Of a stretch of 64,000 bases of DNA, positions 50,086-57,693 are shown one piece after another. Source of the DNA: an uncultured Saprospiraceae bacterium (GTDB lineage Bacteria > Bacteroidota > Bacteroidia > Chitinophagales > Saprospiraceae); the NCBI GenBank assembly GCA_937980645.1, contig CALJPQ010000013.1:169042-233041 (forward strand), in the 5' to 3' direction. Within the stretch, counting starts at the first letter, position 1. Each line of letters begins with the position of its first letter. The notes under the pieces are model-generated. The model saw nothing but the letters and a program-made list of their open reading frames with translations, made no database searches and had not been told where the DNA came from. Position numbers and translations under genes: made by a program.

Positions 50086-51459
50086 ATGCTGTCTTTACCC
50101 ACGGTCATTCGCTTCGGATTGGGCACCGTCATGTGTCTGTTCCTGTCTATGCCTGCTCATGCGCAACACGCCCAAGGGCTGCCCATTTTGTGCGGTCAGG
50201 AGGTGTTCAACCATATCGTTCGTGAGCATTACCCCGATCTGCATCGGGCGTTTGAAGCCACATTCGACGAATGCCGCGCACGCGCTGCCACACCGGTAGC
50301 GCAAGAGCGTTCGCAATACGTCATTCCAGTGGTGATACACGTCGTGTGGAAAAACCCAGAAGAGAACCTTCACGACAGCATCTTGCTCAATCAGATAACG
50401 GTGCTCAATGAAGATTACAATCGCCTCAATGCCGACACCGGTAACTTGCGTGCCATTTTTAGCCATGTGGCTGGCAATGCTCAGATACGATTTGAATTGG
50501 ATGAAATACGCCGCGTCAAGACCAACGCCAATTTCCAGCTTAACGTCCTGACGGGCGACCTGATGGCCAATTTGAAAAATTCGGCACAAGGAGGCAGCGA
50601 TGCCAAAAACCCGCTGCGCTACTTAAACATCTGGATTTGTCGCATACAGCCTGTTACCATTCTGGGCATCCCATTGGGCCAGGTGCTGGGCTTTGCCTTT
50701 CCGCCCAACAATTTGCCCAACTGGCCGGCCAACAGCGGTGCGCCCGCAATAGGGCAAGATGGTGTCGTGCTCGACTTCCGTACGGTTGGGCGCAACAACC
50801 CTAACCCGCTGCCCAGCCCTGCCGGCGGCGGTAACCTCGTCATTCGCGGGCGAACGGGTACGCACGAAGTGGGCCACTACTTAGGCTTGCGCCACATCTG
50901 GGGCGATGGCGGCCTGTTGGGCAACAACGACTGCAACCAAAGCGACGGCATTGACGACACTCCCTTCGCCAACGCACAGTCCAACTTCGATTGCAACAAA
51001 AATCGCAACACCTGTGTCAAAGTTGAGCCGTTCTATGGCATGGACATGCCTGACCTGATTGAAAACTACATGGACTACTCCAGCGAAAGCTGCATGAACA
51101 TGTTCACTCAGGGCCAGGTCAACCACATGCGCGCAGTGCTACAAGGGCCGCGCAATATATTAGTGCAATCTTCCAGCATAGCCCAGCCGGGCAGTGTGCA
51201 AAACAAGCCTCTTGTGTATCCCAACCCCGTGTGCGCTCAAGAGTTCTGGTTGGATATTCCTTCCGAGTGGTGGCCCTGCCATTTCAGCCTGTATAGCACA
51301 GATGGACGTCTTTTGCTGGAGCGCCGCATCGAGCAGGGGCCAGCGGGGACGTGGCCTGTAACGCATGTCAAAACAACCGGGCTGAGCAGTGGCTGGTACA
51401 TCGCCCGCTGGCAGCAAGACCGGCGCCAATGGGCCGAACGGGTGTTCATCTATCGTTAA
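50086..51459 (+). CDS. secreted M43-type (pappalysin-like) zinc metalloprotease with T9SS type A sorting domain
   Basis: A 457-residue secreted protease. Signal peptide MLSLPTVIRFGLGTVMCLFL ends near AHAQ. The propeptide-like region is followed by IPVVIHVVWKNPEEN and the catalytic site GTHEVGHYLGLRHIWGD near residue 260 (H-E-x-x-H-x-x-x-x-x-H); the Met-turn is MDYSSESCMNMF near 330. The last ~80 residues (VYPNPVCAQEFWLDIPS...GLSSGWYIARW) form a type A sorting domain, predicting export by the type IX system and surface attachment or release. Cleavage specificity unknown. Confidence 0.9.
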   Translation: MLSLPTVIRFGLGTVMCLFLSMPAHAQHAQGLPILCGQEVFNHIVREHYPDLHRAFEATFDECRARAATPVAQERSQYVIPVVIHVVWKNPEENLHDSILLNQITVLNEDYNRLNADTGNLRAIFSHVAGNAQIRFELDEIRRVKTNANFQLNVLTGDLMANLKNSAQGGSDAKNPLRYLNIWICRIQPVTILGIPLGQVLGFAFPPNNLPNWPANSGAPAIGQDGVVLDFRTVGRNNPNPLPSPAGGGNLVIRGRTGTHEVGHYLGLRHIWGDGGLLGNNDCNQSDGIDDTPFANAQSNFDCNKNRNTCVKVEPFYGMDMPDLIENYMDYSSESCMNMFTQGQVNHMRAVLQGPRNILVQSSSIAQPGSVQNKPLVYPNPVCAQEFWLDIPSEWWPCHFSLYSTDGRLLLERRIEQGPAGTWPVTHVKTTGLSSGWYIARWQQDRRQWAERVFIYR

Positions 51460-51478
51460 AACTTTCTGTGCACAAATT

Positions 51479-51871
51479 GTGGAAGCCAACCCGCTGAATG
51501 TCTTTGGTGAGCCGCTCGTCCCGTGCAGCCTTCAGCCGCTGACGGGGTTTTATCGCGACGGCTGCTGTACGACCGGCCCCGACGATACGGGGCGCCACGT
51601 GGTGTGCGCCATCATGACGATGGCGTTTTTGATTTTTTCCTCCGAGCGCGGCAACGACCTCATCACACCGCAGCCGCAGTACCGCTTTCCTGGCTTGAAA
51701 CCGGGCGACCGCTGGTGCCTGTGCGCCCTGCGCTGGAAGGAGGCGCTGGAAGCTGGCCTTGCACCACCTGTCATTTTGGAAAGCACCAACGAGGCCGCCT
51801 TGCGCTATGTGCGCATGGAAGACCTGTTGGCCCATGCCCATCGGGAAGAGAAAAAAAACGCCGGTGATTGA
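51479..51871 (+). CDS. DUF2237 family protein
   Basis: A 130-residue protein of the DUF2237 family of unknown function. The conserved core is NVFGEPLVPCSLQPLTGFYR, DGCCTTGPDDTGRHVVCAIM and FPGLKPGDRWCLCALRWKEA, with seven cysteines in conserved places that could bind metal or form a redox centre. No ATG exists in the right place; I choose the GTG at 51479, 20 bases after the metalloprotease stop, since it gives the usual short N-terminus. An in-frame ATG at 51389 would overlap the protease gene by 71 bases. Confidence 0.8.
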   Translation: MEANPLNVFGEPLVPCSLQPLTGFYRDGCCTTGPDDTGRHVVCAIMTMAFLIFSSERGNDLITPQPQYRFPGLKPGDRWCLCALRWKEALEAGLAPPVILESTNEAALRYVRMEDLLAHAHREEKKNAGD

Positions 51872-51957
51872 CGGCCGCCGAAAGGACCTGTGCAAAAGAG
51901 CTGTATCTCATTGCCTGGCCAGTGTTTTCCATCAAGCGAGCACTGCTTGAAGCGCCC

Positions 51958-51965
51958 TACCTTTG
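51958..51965 (+). promoter_or_regulatory. -7 promoter element TACCTTTG, probably for nuoN
   Basis: Matches TAnnTTTG, 104 bases before the nuoN ATG. The leader between them contains the 9-codon reading frame at 52032-52061 and a GGATGC/GCATCC hairpin near 51987. Confidence 0.45.
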
Positions 51966-52031
51966 CCCGCGCCTTTGCATAGATGTTGGATGCATTGCAT
52001 CCGTGAGCGGGCTTCAATTGTTTGAGGCGAC

Positions 52032-52061
52032 ATGCGTCTCTTTGTCTTCTTGCACTACTGA
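52032..52061 (+). CDS. possible 9-codon leader peptide upstream of nuoN
   Basis: ATG at 52032 reads MRLFVFLHY then TGA, ending 8 bases before the nuoN ATG. It lies within the predicted 5' leader. Nothing else supports translation; it could be chance. Confidence 0.2.
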   Translation: MRLFVFLHY

Positions 52062-52069
52062 GTTCCGAT

Positions 52070-53455
52070 ATGTTTATCCTCATTACGATTTTCCTGACGG
52101 CACTGGTCATTCTGTTTGCTGGCCTGGTGCAGGCGCGCGTGCTGCTGCGGGCGGTGCGTTTTATCGGGCCTGCCCTGGCGCTGGGCCTAACAGGCTGGTT
52201 CTTGTATGCCGGTGCACCGTGGCCTGAGCGCTATGCCGGCATGTTTCGCTTCGACGACTATGCGCTGGCATTCAGTGGCGCGGCCCTGCTGAGCACGCTG
52301 CTGCTGTTCGGCTTTACGCGCTGGGGCTTTCGGGAGTGGTCCGACACCATTGGCGACCGCTACGCGCTGCTATTGTTCAGCTTGTGCGGGGCGCTGTGCA
52401 TGTTTTCATTTACCAACCTGGTGATGCTCTTTCTGGGCATAGAGATCCTGAGCATCCCGTTATATGTGCTGGCCGGCAGTCGGCGCGACGATTTGCGCTC
52501 CAATGAAGCGGCACTCAAATACTTCCTGATGGGTGCTTTCGCCACAGGCGTTCTGCTCTTTGGCATTGCCCTGGTATATGGCGCGGTACGCAGCTTCGAC
52601 CTGGCGCAGATACATTCCGTCATTGTGGCAGAGGGGCATTCGCCGCAAATGCTGAGCATCGGCATTTTGCTCATTCTGGTAGGCCTGAGCTTCAAAGTGT
52701 CGGCCGCGCCGTTTCACTTCTGGGCACCGGATGTTTACACAGGTAGCCCGACAGTGATTACGGCCTTTATGGCTACGGTGGTCAAGACGGCGGCCTTTGC
52801 AGCGTTTTATCGGCTGTTCAGCATGGCTTTTACCGGTGCAGGCGAGTTTTGGGAGGCTGCAGTAGCGCTGGTAGCCGTGCTGACGATGGTTGTAGCCAAC
52901 ACGACGGCACTGTTTCAGACGAATTTCAAGCGCATGATGGCCTACTCATCGGTAGCACATGCGGGCTATCTGATGCTGGCTTTGCTGGCCATTGGCCGCC
53001 CCGAGACACCCGGAGCGCTGCTGCTGTATATTCTGGGCTACTCGGTAGCCACGATTTGCGCCTTTGCTTGCTTCCTCATTGTGTCGGAGCAAAACCAGGA
53101 TGAGTCGTTTGCGGCTTTTAATGGGCTGGCCCAAAAACAGCCTTTGGTGGCTGCTGCAATGGCCGTTTCGATGCTTTCGCTGGCAGGCATACCGCCTACG
53201 GCGGGCTTTTTTGGCAAATACTTTTTGTTTGCTGCTGCCTTTGAGCGTTTCCCGTGGCTGGTCGTCATCGCCGTAATTGGCTCGGCCATTTCCATTTACT
53301 ATTACTTCAAAGTCATTGTCGCCATGTACTTTACCTCAGAGGAGAGCGCCTATGAGGTGCAAATGCCCTGGGGTTTTAAGGCAGCTATGGCTGTGGGTTT
53401 GGGGCTAATTGCTCTGCTGGCGCTGGTGCCAGGCGGCGTGCTGGGGCTTCCATAA
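52070..53455 (+). CDS. nuoN: NADH-quinone oxidoreductase subunit N
   Basis: A 461-residue antiporter-like membrane subunit of respiratory complex I, one of the proton-pumping channels. About 14 hydrophobic segments are visible, with the family marks LFLGIEILSIPLYVLAGSRR (the TM5 Glu), EAALKYFLMGAFATGVLLFG, VGLSFKVSAAPFHFWAPDVY (key Lys), YSSVAHAGYLMLALLAIGR and SLAGIPPTAGFFGKYFLF (key Lys). NuoN rather than NuoL/M by length and motif order. No other nuo gene is adjacent, which is unusual because nuoN normally ends the nuo operon. The ATG at 52070 is used; an upstream TTG at 52022 is unlikely. Confidence 0.9.
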   Translation: MFILITIFLTALVILFAGLVQARVLLRAVRFIGPALALGLTGWFLYAGAPWPERYAGMFRFDDYALAFSGAALLSTLLLFGFTRWGFREWSDTIGDRYALLLFSLCGALCMFSFTNLVMLFLGIEILSIPLYVLAGSRRDDLRSNEAALKYFLMGAFATGVLLFGIALVYGAVRSFDLAQIHSVIVAEGHSPQMLSIGILLILVGLSFKVSAAPFHFWAPDVYTGSPTVITAFMATVVKTAAFAAFYRLFSMAFTGAGEFWEAAVALVAVLTMVVANTTALFQTNFKRMMAYSSVAHAGYLMLALLAIGRPETPGALLLYILGYSVATICAFACFLIVSEQNQDESFAAFNGLAQKQPLVAAAMAVSMLSLAGIPPTAGFFGKYFLFAAAFERFPWLVVIAVIGSAISIYYYFKVIVAMYFTSEESAYEVQMPWGFKAAMAVGLGLIALLALVPGGVLGLP

Positions 53456-53470
53456 TGCTATTGGAAGAAG

Positions 53471-54493
53471 ATGCTCATAGACCTGCTTTCAGATACCGTT
53501 ACGCGCCCTACAGAGGGCATGCTTCGGGCCATGATGGCCGCTGAGGTGGGCGACGATGTTTTTGGCGAAGATCCAACGGTAAATGCCCTGGAGGCGAAAT
53601 GTGCGGAAATGTTTGGCCATGAGGCCGCCCTGTTTTGCCCCAGCGGCACAATGACCAACCAGATTGCCTTGCGCGTGCATACGCGACCATTAGACGAGGT
53701 GATTTGCGATGAAATGAGCCACATTTACCAGTACGAAGTCGGTGGTTATGCCGTCAATAGCGGCCTGGCCATTCACCTCATCCGCACGCCCAACGGCATC
53801 CTGAGCGCCGAGCAGGTAGAGGCGGCCATCCGCCCGCGCTACGACTGGCTGCCGCGTAGCGCCTTAGTAGTAGTAGAAAACACCTGCAACCGCGGCGGTG
53901 GCTCGGTATATTCTTTGCAGGCGCTTCGGCAAATTCGCGCCGTTTGTCAGCGGCATGGGCTGGCCTTGCACATAGACGGCGCGCGTATTTTCAATGCCTT
54001 AGCAGCGCGCGGCGGCACCCCGCAAGAGGTGGGGGCGCTGGCCGATAGCCTGAGCGTTTGCCTGTCCAAAGGTTTGGGCGCACCGGTGGGCTCTGTACTC
54101 ATCGGTAGCCGGTCATTTATTGCCGAGGCGCGTCGCGTGCGCAAGGTCATGGGCGGCGGTATGCGGCAGGCCGGCTACCTGGCTGCTGCCGGCATCTACG
54201 CCTTAGACCACCATATCGAACGCTTGCCCGAAGACCACCTACACGCCCAACAATTGGCCCAAGCTTTGGCCGAAATGCCCTGGGTCGAGCGCCTGTATCC
54301 GCCCGAAACCAATATCGTCATCTTCGACCTAAAGCCACCCCTGTCGGCTATGGCTTTTCTGGAAAAGCTCCTCCAGCAGGGCGTGCGCGCAGCACCTTTT
54401 GGGCCGCATACCGTGCGTATGGTTACGCATCTGGATGTCAGCGGTGAAATGATACAGCGCGCCATAAGCGCTTTACGCCATCTGGCTTTCTGA
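53471..54493 (+). CDS. ltaE: low-specificity L-threonine aldolase
   Basis: PLP enzyme that cleaves L-threonine or allo-threonine to glycine and acetaldehyde. The 340-residue protein begins [20 protein letters not shown] with the family's S-D-T-x-T-x-P motif; [56 protein letters not shown] and [12 protein letters not shown] (PLP-binding Asp) follow; the Schiff-base lysine is in [17 protein letters not shown] near residue 200. Starts 15 bases after nuoN and may be co-transcribed. It ends in a hairpin shared with the convergent TMTC-like gene. Confidence 0.94.
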   Translation: MLIDLLSDTVTRPTEGMLRAMMAAEVGDDVFGEDPTVNALEAKCAEMFGHEAALFCPSGTMTNQIALRVHTRPLDEVICDEMSHIYQYEVGGYAVNSGLAIHLIRTPNGILSAEQVEAAIRPRYDWLPRSALVVVENTCNRGGGSVYSLQALRQIRAVCQRHGLALHIDGARIFNALAARGGTPQEVGALADSLSVCLSKGLGAPVGSVLIGSRSFIAEARRVRKVMGGGMRQAGYLAAAGIYALDHHIERLPEDHLHAQQLAQALAEMPWVERLYPPETNIVIFDLKPPLSAMAFLEKLLQQGVRAAPFGPHTVRMVTHLDVSGEMIQRAISALRHLAF

Positions 54494-54531
54494 GCGCCGA
54501 TGCCACTTTCCGGCATTCGGGCGGTGCTCAG
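54490..54531. terminator. convergent-gene hairpin
   Basis: CTGAGC (54490-54495) pairs with GCTCAG (54526-54531), with inner ATGCC/GGCAT pairing as well. It lies between the stops of ltaE and the TMTC-like gene and probably ends both transcripts. Confidence 0.55.
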
Positions 54532-54535
54532 GGAA

Positions 54536-56503
54536 CTACTTCTTCTTTTTACGCGCTTCGGCGGCCCGCGCCGCTTCGGCGCGCTCGAGCCAGGGCTTGG
54601 CCTGTTCGGGTTGCCCCATGTCGTTGTAGGCTGAGCCGATGTAGTGGAGTAGGGTAGGGTTTTCAGGTTCGTATTTCAGGCCTTCTTTCCACTGTTCGAT
54701 GGCTTCCGGAAAGCGTCTTTGCATGGCCATGACAGCACCCAGGTTGCGGCGGGCGTCAATAAAGCGCGGGTTGTACTCTAAAGATTTTCGATAGACCGTT
54801 TCAGCCGAGTCTAATTGCTGGCGCAGGAAGTAAATGAAGCCGAGGTTGGAGAGCACTTTTTCGTCGTTTGGCCGATATCTGAGGGCGTTCATATAGTCGT
54901 TGTAGGCGCTGTCGTATTGGCCCAGTCGGAAGTAGGCCAAGCCTCGACTGCCGAAAGCGTCGTGGTATTGCGGATACAGTTCAATGGCGCGCGTATGATA
55001 GCCGATGGCTTTGCGCACCCACGTAGAGTCGGTTACCTGGCCGGTTTCTTCAATGAGGCCTTCTTTAATGGTTTCAATGCCCATATGGAAGTTCAGCTTT
55101 GCACAATTGGGCGAGTGCGGGATGTCGGCCTGGTACAGGGTATAGCTGTTGTACCACACCGGGTTGCGCTGCACCGTCAGGAAACTATAAATGAGCAGGA
55201 CAGTCCCGGCAACGCTCCATACCAGCGCACCTTTTCCGTTAGGATTGAGTACTTGCTGTGTGGGCGAAGCCTCAGGTTGCAGCTTCAGACGAAACGCCAG
55301 CATCAGGGCCGCTGCCAGCGCCAGTGCAAAACCCCAAGAGGGTGCATAAAGCAGGCGTTCGCCGTAAGAAGTACCGATGAGAATGAAGACATTGCTAAAC
55401 AAGGAAAAGGCGATGAGGTAAAACAAAATGGCATACGACAGGATATGTTTGCGCCGCAGGTTGAAAGCAGCCCACACAAACATGCCGGAACAGGCCAGGA
55501 ACCCGGCCAGCGCGCGCCAATCAGCGAAGGTAACTAACGTCATCTGCGGGTAGCCGCGGTCGCTGACAAGGGGATGTGGCCACAGGAGCGTTTTCAGGTA
55601 CAGGCCACACATCATGAACGCCGAGGCTAAACGCGTGGCGGTGTCTTTTGCACCCACAATGAAATTGTCCAGAACAGAAAACACCTCCGGGTAGGGCTGG
55701 GCGCTCAGTATCTGGTGGCGGATAAACAGGAACAACGCCGCCGGCGCCAGAAAGAGGGCTGAAAGCCGCAGGTTTTCACCCAGCGGGCGGTCGGCAAAAA
55801 ACCAGATGGTCAGCGGGAAAATGGCCAGGAACGTGATGGCACTTTCCTTGGAAAACAGCGCCAGGGCATAAAAGAGGACGGCTAATCCAACATATTCTCG
55901 ACGTGCAGTGTCAAAATAGCGCCAAAGGCTCCACAGGGCTGCGGAGCAGAAGAACAGAGCTAGGATTTCATCGAGACTTTTGATGTTGGCCACCACCTCC
56001 GTATGCACTGGATGCGCGATGAAAAAGAGCGTGGCCAACGCCGGCAGAATGGGCGGATACGCTGCCAGGATCCGCCGCCAGGTAACCCACAGCAGCCAGC
56101 CCGTCCAGCCGTACATCAGAGCGTTCATCACATGGCCCACCATGGGGTTGTCGGGCGATAGCTGCCATTGCAGGGCGAAGATGAGCAATGCCAGGGGGCG
56201 GTACAATGACCCCGGGCTGTTCCAGGCGCCGTAGCGATATTCGGTGGAAAAGATGAGGCCAATGTTTTTCAGACCACCTTGGGTTACCCAGTTTTCCTTG
56301 ATGACGGAATAGTCGTCTAAGCAATACTGATGACCAAAAGTGTTGACGTACAGCAGGATACCCCATGCGGCAGCCACGACCCCTACCCATGTGAGGCTGC
56401 TCTGCCGAGGCGGAGTCGAGGACTTTGCAGCGCGTGGTGCAGCCGTCGGGCGTTGGGTTGTGCTGCGGATGCTTCCCGTTTTCGCCTTCTTTCGCTTACT
56501 CAT
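54536..56503 (-). CDS. TMTC-like GT-C glycosyltransferase with C-terminal TPR repeats
   Basis: A 655-residue membrane protein. A basic N-terminal tail is followed by about 11-12 hydrophobic segments up to ~residue 440; the first loop has CLDDYSVIKENWVTQGG and YGAWNSPGSLYRPLALLIFA, the D-D-Y and Y-R-P-L pattern seen in TMTC/DUF1736 proteins of the GT-C fold. ALALFSKESAITFLAIFPL is also typical. Residues ~480-645 form four to five TPR units (AFGSRGLAYFRLGQYDSAYN, VLSNLGFIYFLRQQLDSAET, RNLGAVMAMQRRFPEAIEQW). Eukaryotic TMTCs are O-mannosyltransferases for cadherins; this one may glycosylate exported proteins, which is inference. Ends in a K-rich tail. Confidence 0.75.
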   Translation of the reverse strand: MSKRKKAKTGSIRSTTQRPTAAPRAAKSSTPPRQSSLTWVGVVAAAWGILLYVNTFGHQYCLDDYSVIKENWVTQGGLKNIGLIFSTEYRYGAWNSPGSLYRPLALLIFALQWQLSPDNPMVGHVMNALMYGWTGWLLWVTWRRILAAYPPILPALATLFFIAHPVHTEVVANIKSLDEILALFFCSAALWSLWRYFDTARREYVGLAVLFYALALFSKESAITFLAIFPLTIWFFADRPLGENLRLSALFLAPAALFLFIRHQILSAQPYPEVFSVLDNFIVGAKDTATRLASAFMMCGLYLKTLLWPHPLVSDRGYPQMTLVTFADWRALAGFLACSGMFVWAAFNLRRKHILSYAILFYLIAFSLFSNVFILIGTSYGERLLYAPSWGFALALAAALMLAFRLKLQPEASPTQQVLNPNGKGALVWSVAGTVLLIYSFLTVQRNPVWYNSYTLYQADIPHSPNCAKLNFHMGIETIKEGLIEETGQVTDSTWVRKAIGYHTRAIELYPQYHDAFGSRGLAYFRLGQYDSAYNDYMNALRYRPNDEKVLSNLGFIYFLRQQLDSAETVYRKSLEYNPRFIDARRNLGAVMAMQRRFPEAIEQWKEGLKYEPENPTLLHYIGSAYNDMGQPEQAKPWLERAEAARAAEARKKKK

Positions 56504-56618
56504 ACAATTCCAAAAAGTATGCTCCGTTTCGCGCCGGCGAAAGTAGAGGAATTTCGTCCGTCTCCGGTAGGTTTGTTAAGATTTCTCAAAAAGTGCATGC
56601 AGATGTTACTCGGCTGTT

Positions 56619-56626
56619 TACTTTTG
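56619..56626 (+). promoter_or_regulatory. -7 promoter element TACTTTTG for the cysteine-rich gene
   Basis: Matches TAnnTTTG, 48 bases before the ATG at 56675. Confidence 0.5.
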
Positions 56627-56674
56627 GGCCGCTTTTACACATTTCATTTTTTATCCAAAAACACTTCTTGTGTC

Positions 56675-57112
56675 ATGAAAAAAGCACTTCTCTTTTTCGC
56701 ATTCTCGTTTGTCTTCGGTCTGGGTGCTGCATATGCTCAGAGCTGCCAGGGTGCTGCTGCTACTGCTTCCAAATCTTGCTGCGCTTCCAAGTCGGCTGCT
56801 GCTAAGGCCGCTGCCGCTGACCCCAGCATCGAGAAGCGCATCGCCGACGACGGCACTGTCTCTTACGTGCGCAAAGAAACCGACGCTCAGGGCAACGCTC
56901 GCTTCGTAAGCGTTCGCTTCGACGAAGAAACCAAGACGTTCGTCAACGTAGCTCCGGCATCGGTTTCCACTACCACAGGCATGACGAAGAAATCGTGCTC
57001 CGCTGAAGAGGCTAAGGCTTGTGCTGGCCAGGGTGGCGCCAAGGCTTGTGCTGGTAAAGCCGACGGCAAATCCTGCTGCGCTTCCAAAAAGGCAGCCGTA
57101 GAGCAGAAGTAA
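56675..57112 (+). CDS. small secreted cysteine- and alanine-rich protein, unknown function
   Basis: A 145-residue protein with a clear signal peptide (MKKALLFFAFSFVFGLGAAY, cleavage near AQS). The mature protein has eight cysteines in three groups: SCQ and SKSCCASK near the start, and after a middle domain (RIADDGTVSYVRKETDAQGN) SCSAEEAKACAG, KACAGKADGK and SCCASKK. The SCCASK motif occurs at both ends. I do not recognise the family; metal binding or disulphide cross-linking are possibilities. It uses GCT for alanine far more than neighbours do, and has its own promoter element and a strong terminator, which suggest high, independent expression. The ATG at 56675 is set by the signal peptide. 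Confidence 0.8.
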   Translation: MKKALLFFAFSFVFGLGAAYAQSCQGAAATASKSCCASKSAAAKAAAADPSIEKRIADDGTVSYVRKETDAQGNARFVSVRFDEETKTFVNVAPASVSTTTGMTKKSCSAEEAKACAGQGGAKACAGKADGKSCCASKKAAVEQK

Positions 57113-57155
57113 ACCTGTTTTGAAATACGAAGGGTAAGCCATTGGCTGACCTCCG

Positions 57156-57195
57156 AACCGGCTAATGCTACTCAGGCGTTAGCCGGTTTTTTTTT
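57156..57195 (+). terminator. strong intrinsic terminator
   Basis: AACCGGCTAA (57156-57165) and TTAGCCGGTT (57179-57188) form a perfect 10-bp stem with a 13-base loop, followed by nine T residues. It ends the cysteine-rich gene transcript. Confidence 0.9.
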
Positions 57196-57519
57196 ATTGG
57201 TAATCTGACCATTCAGGCGGCTCGTGCCCCCTCTACTTTGTCCTCGCTGCTTTTCGTCCTTTTGCCTTCTGGGGAGGAATAAAAAACTCACCCCCCGGCA
57301 CCCGACTAAAAACAGTTTGTGTTAACTTTGAGCCCTAAAAGCGCATGCCAAAAAAATTCCCACAGCAGGCGATTTTAAAAATTTAATCCAGACTTCATGT
57401 AGAGTCCTCTATAGTTTAATCTATCGCGCCTTTTAGTGTTGGATCTGTTGAGGGTAGAAGGTGTTCCTTTTCACCGACTTATTTTGGATAGGATTGACCA
57501 AGCAGAGCCTACGTGGCGA

Positions 57520-57607
57520 GGTGTATAAATGTGGATAATCCCACCCTGATGTGGAAAAAAAAGGAAAAATTTTTAGTTTCCCACAGGTTTAGGTTGGGTT
57601 TTCCACG
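57520..57607. promoter_or_regulatory. cluster of five DnaA-box-like sites; candidate origin or DnaA-regulated dnaB control region
   Basis: On the - strand: TTATACACC (57520-57528), perfect TTATCCACA (57530-57538), TTTTCCACA (57550-57558). On the + strand: TTTCCCACA (57577-57585) and TTTTCCACG (57599-57607). Neighbours are 10 to 27 bases apart. The A/T-rich segment 57371-57389 lies 130 bases upstream. Confidence 0.55.
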
Positions 57608-57693
57608 AGTTTTCGGCGAAACGGAATGTTTGGGGAGCTGCTTGGATGTGTCTTTGCCGGTATGTTTGTCCCGACCAAAAAACGAGTCATGCT

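Larger units (their letters stand above)
57113..57693. other. 581-base noncoding region upstream of dnaB
   Basis: Contains the terminator of the cysteine-rich gene, an A/T-rich run near 57371-57389, and five DnaA-box-like nonamers at 57520-57607. No protein or RNA gene is visible. Confidence 0.6.
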
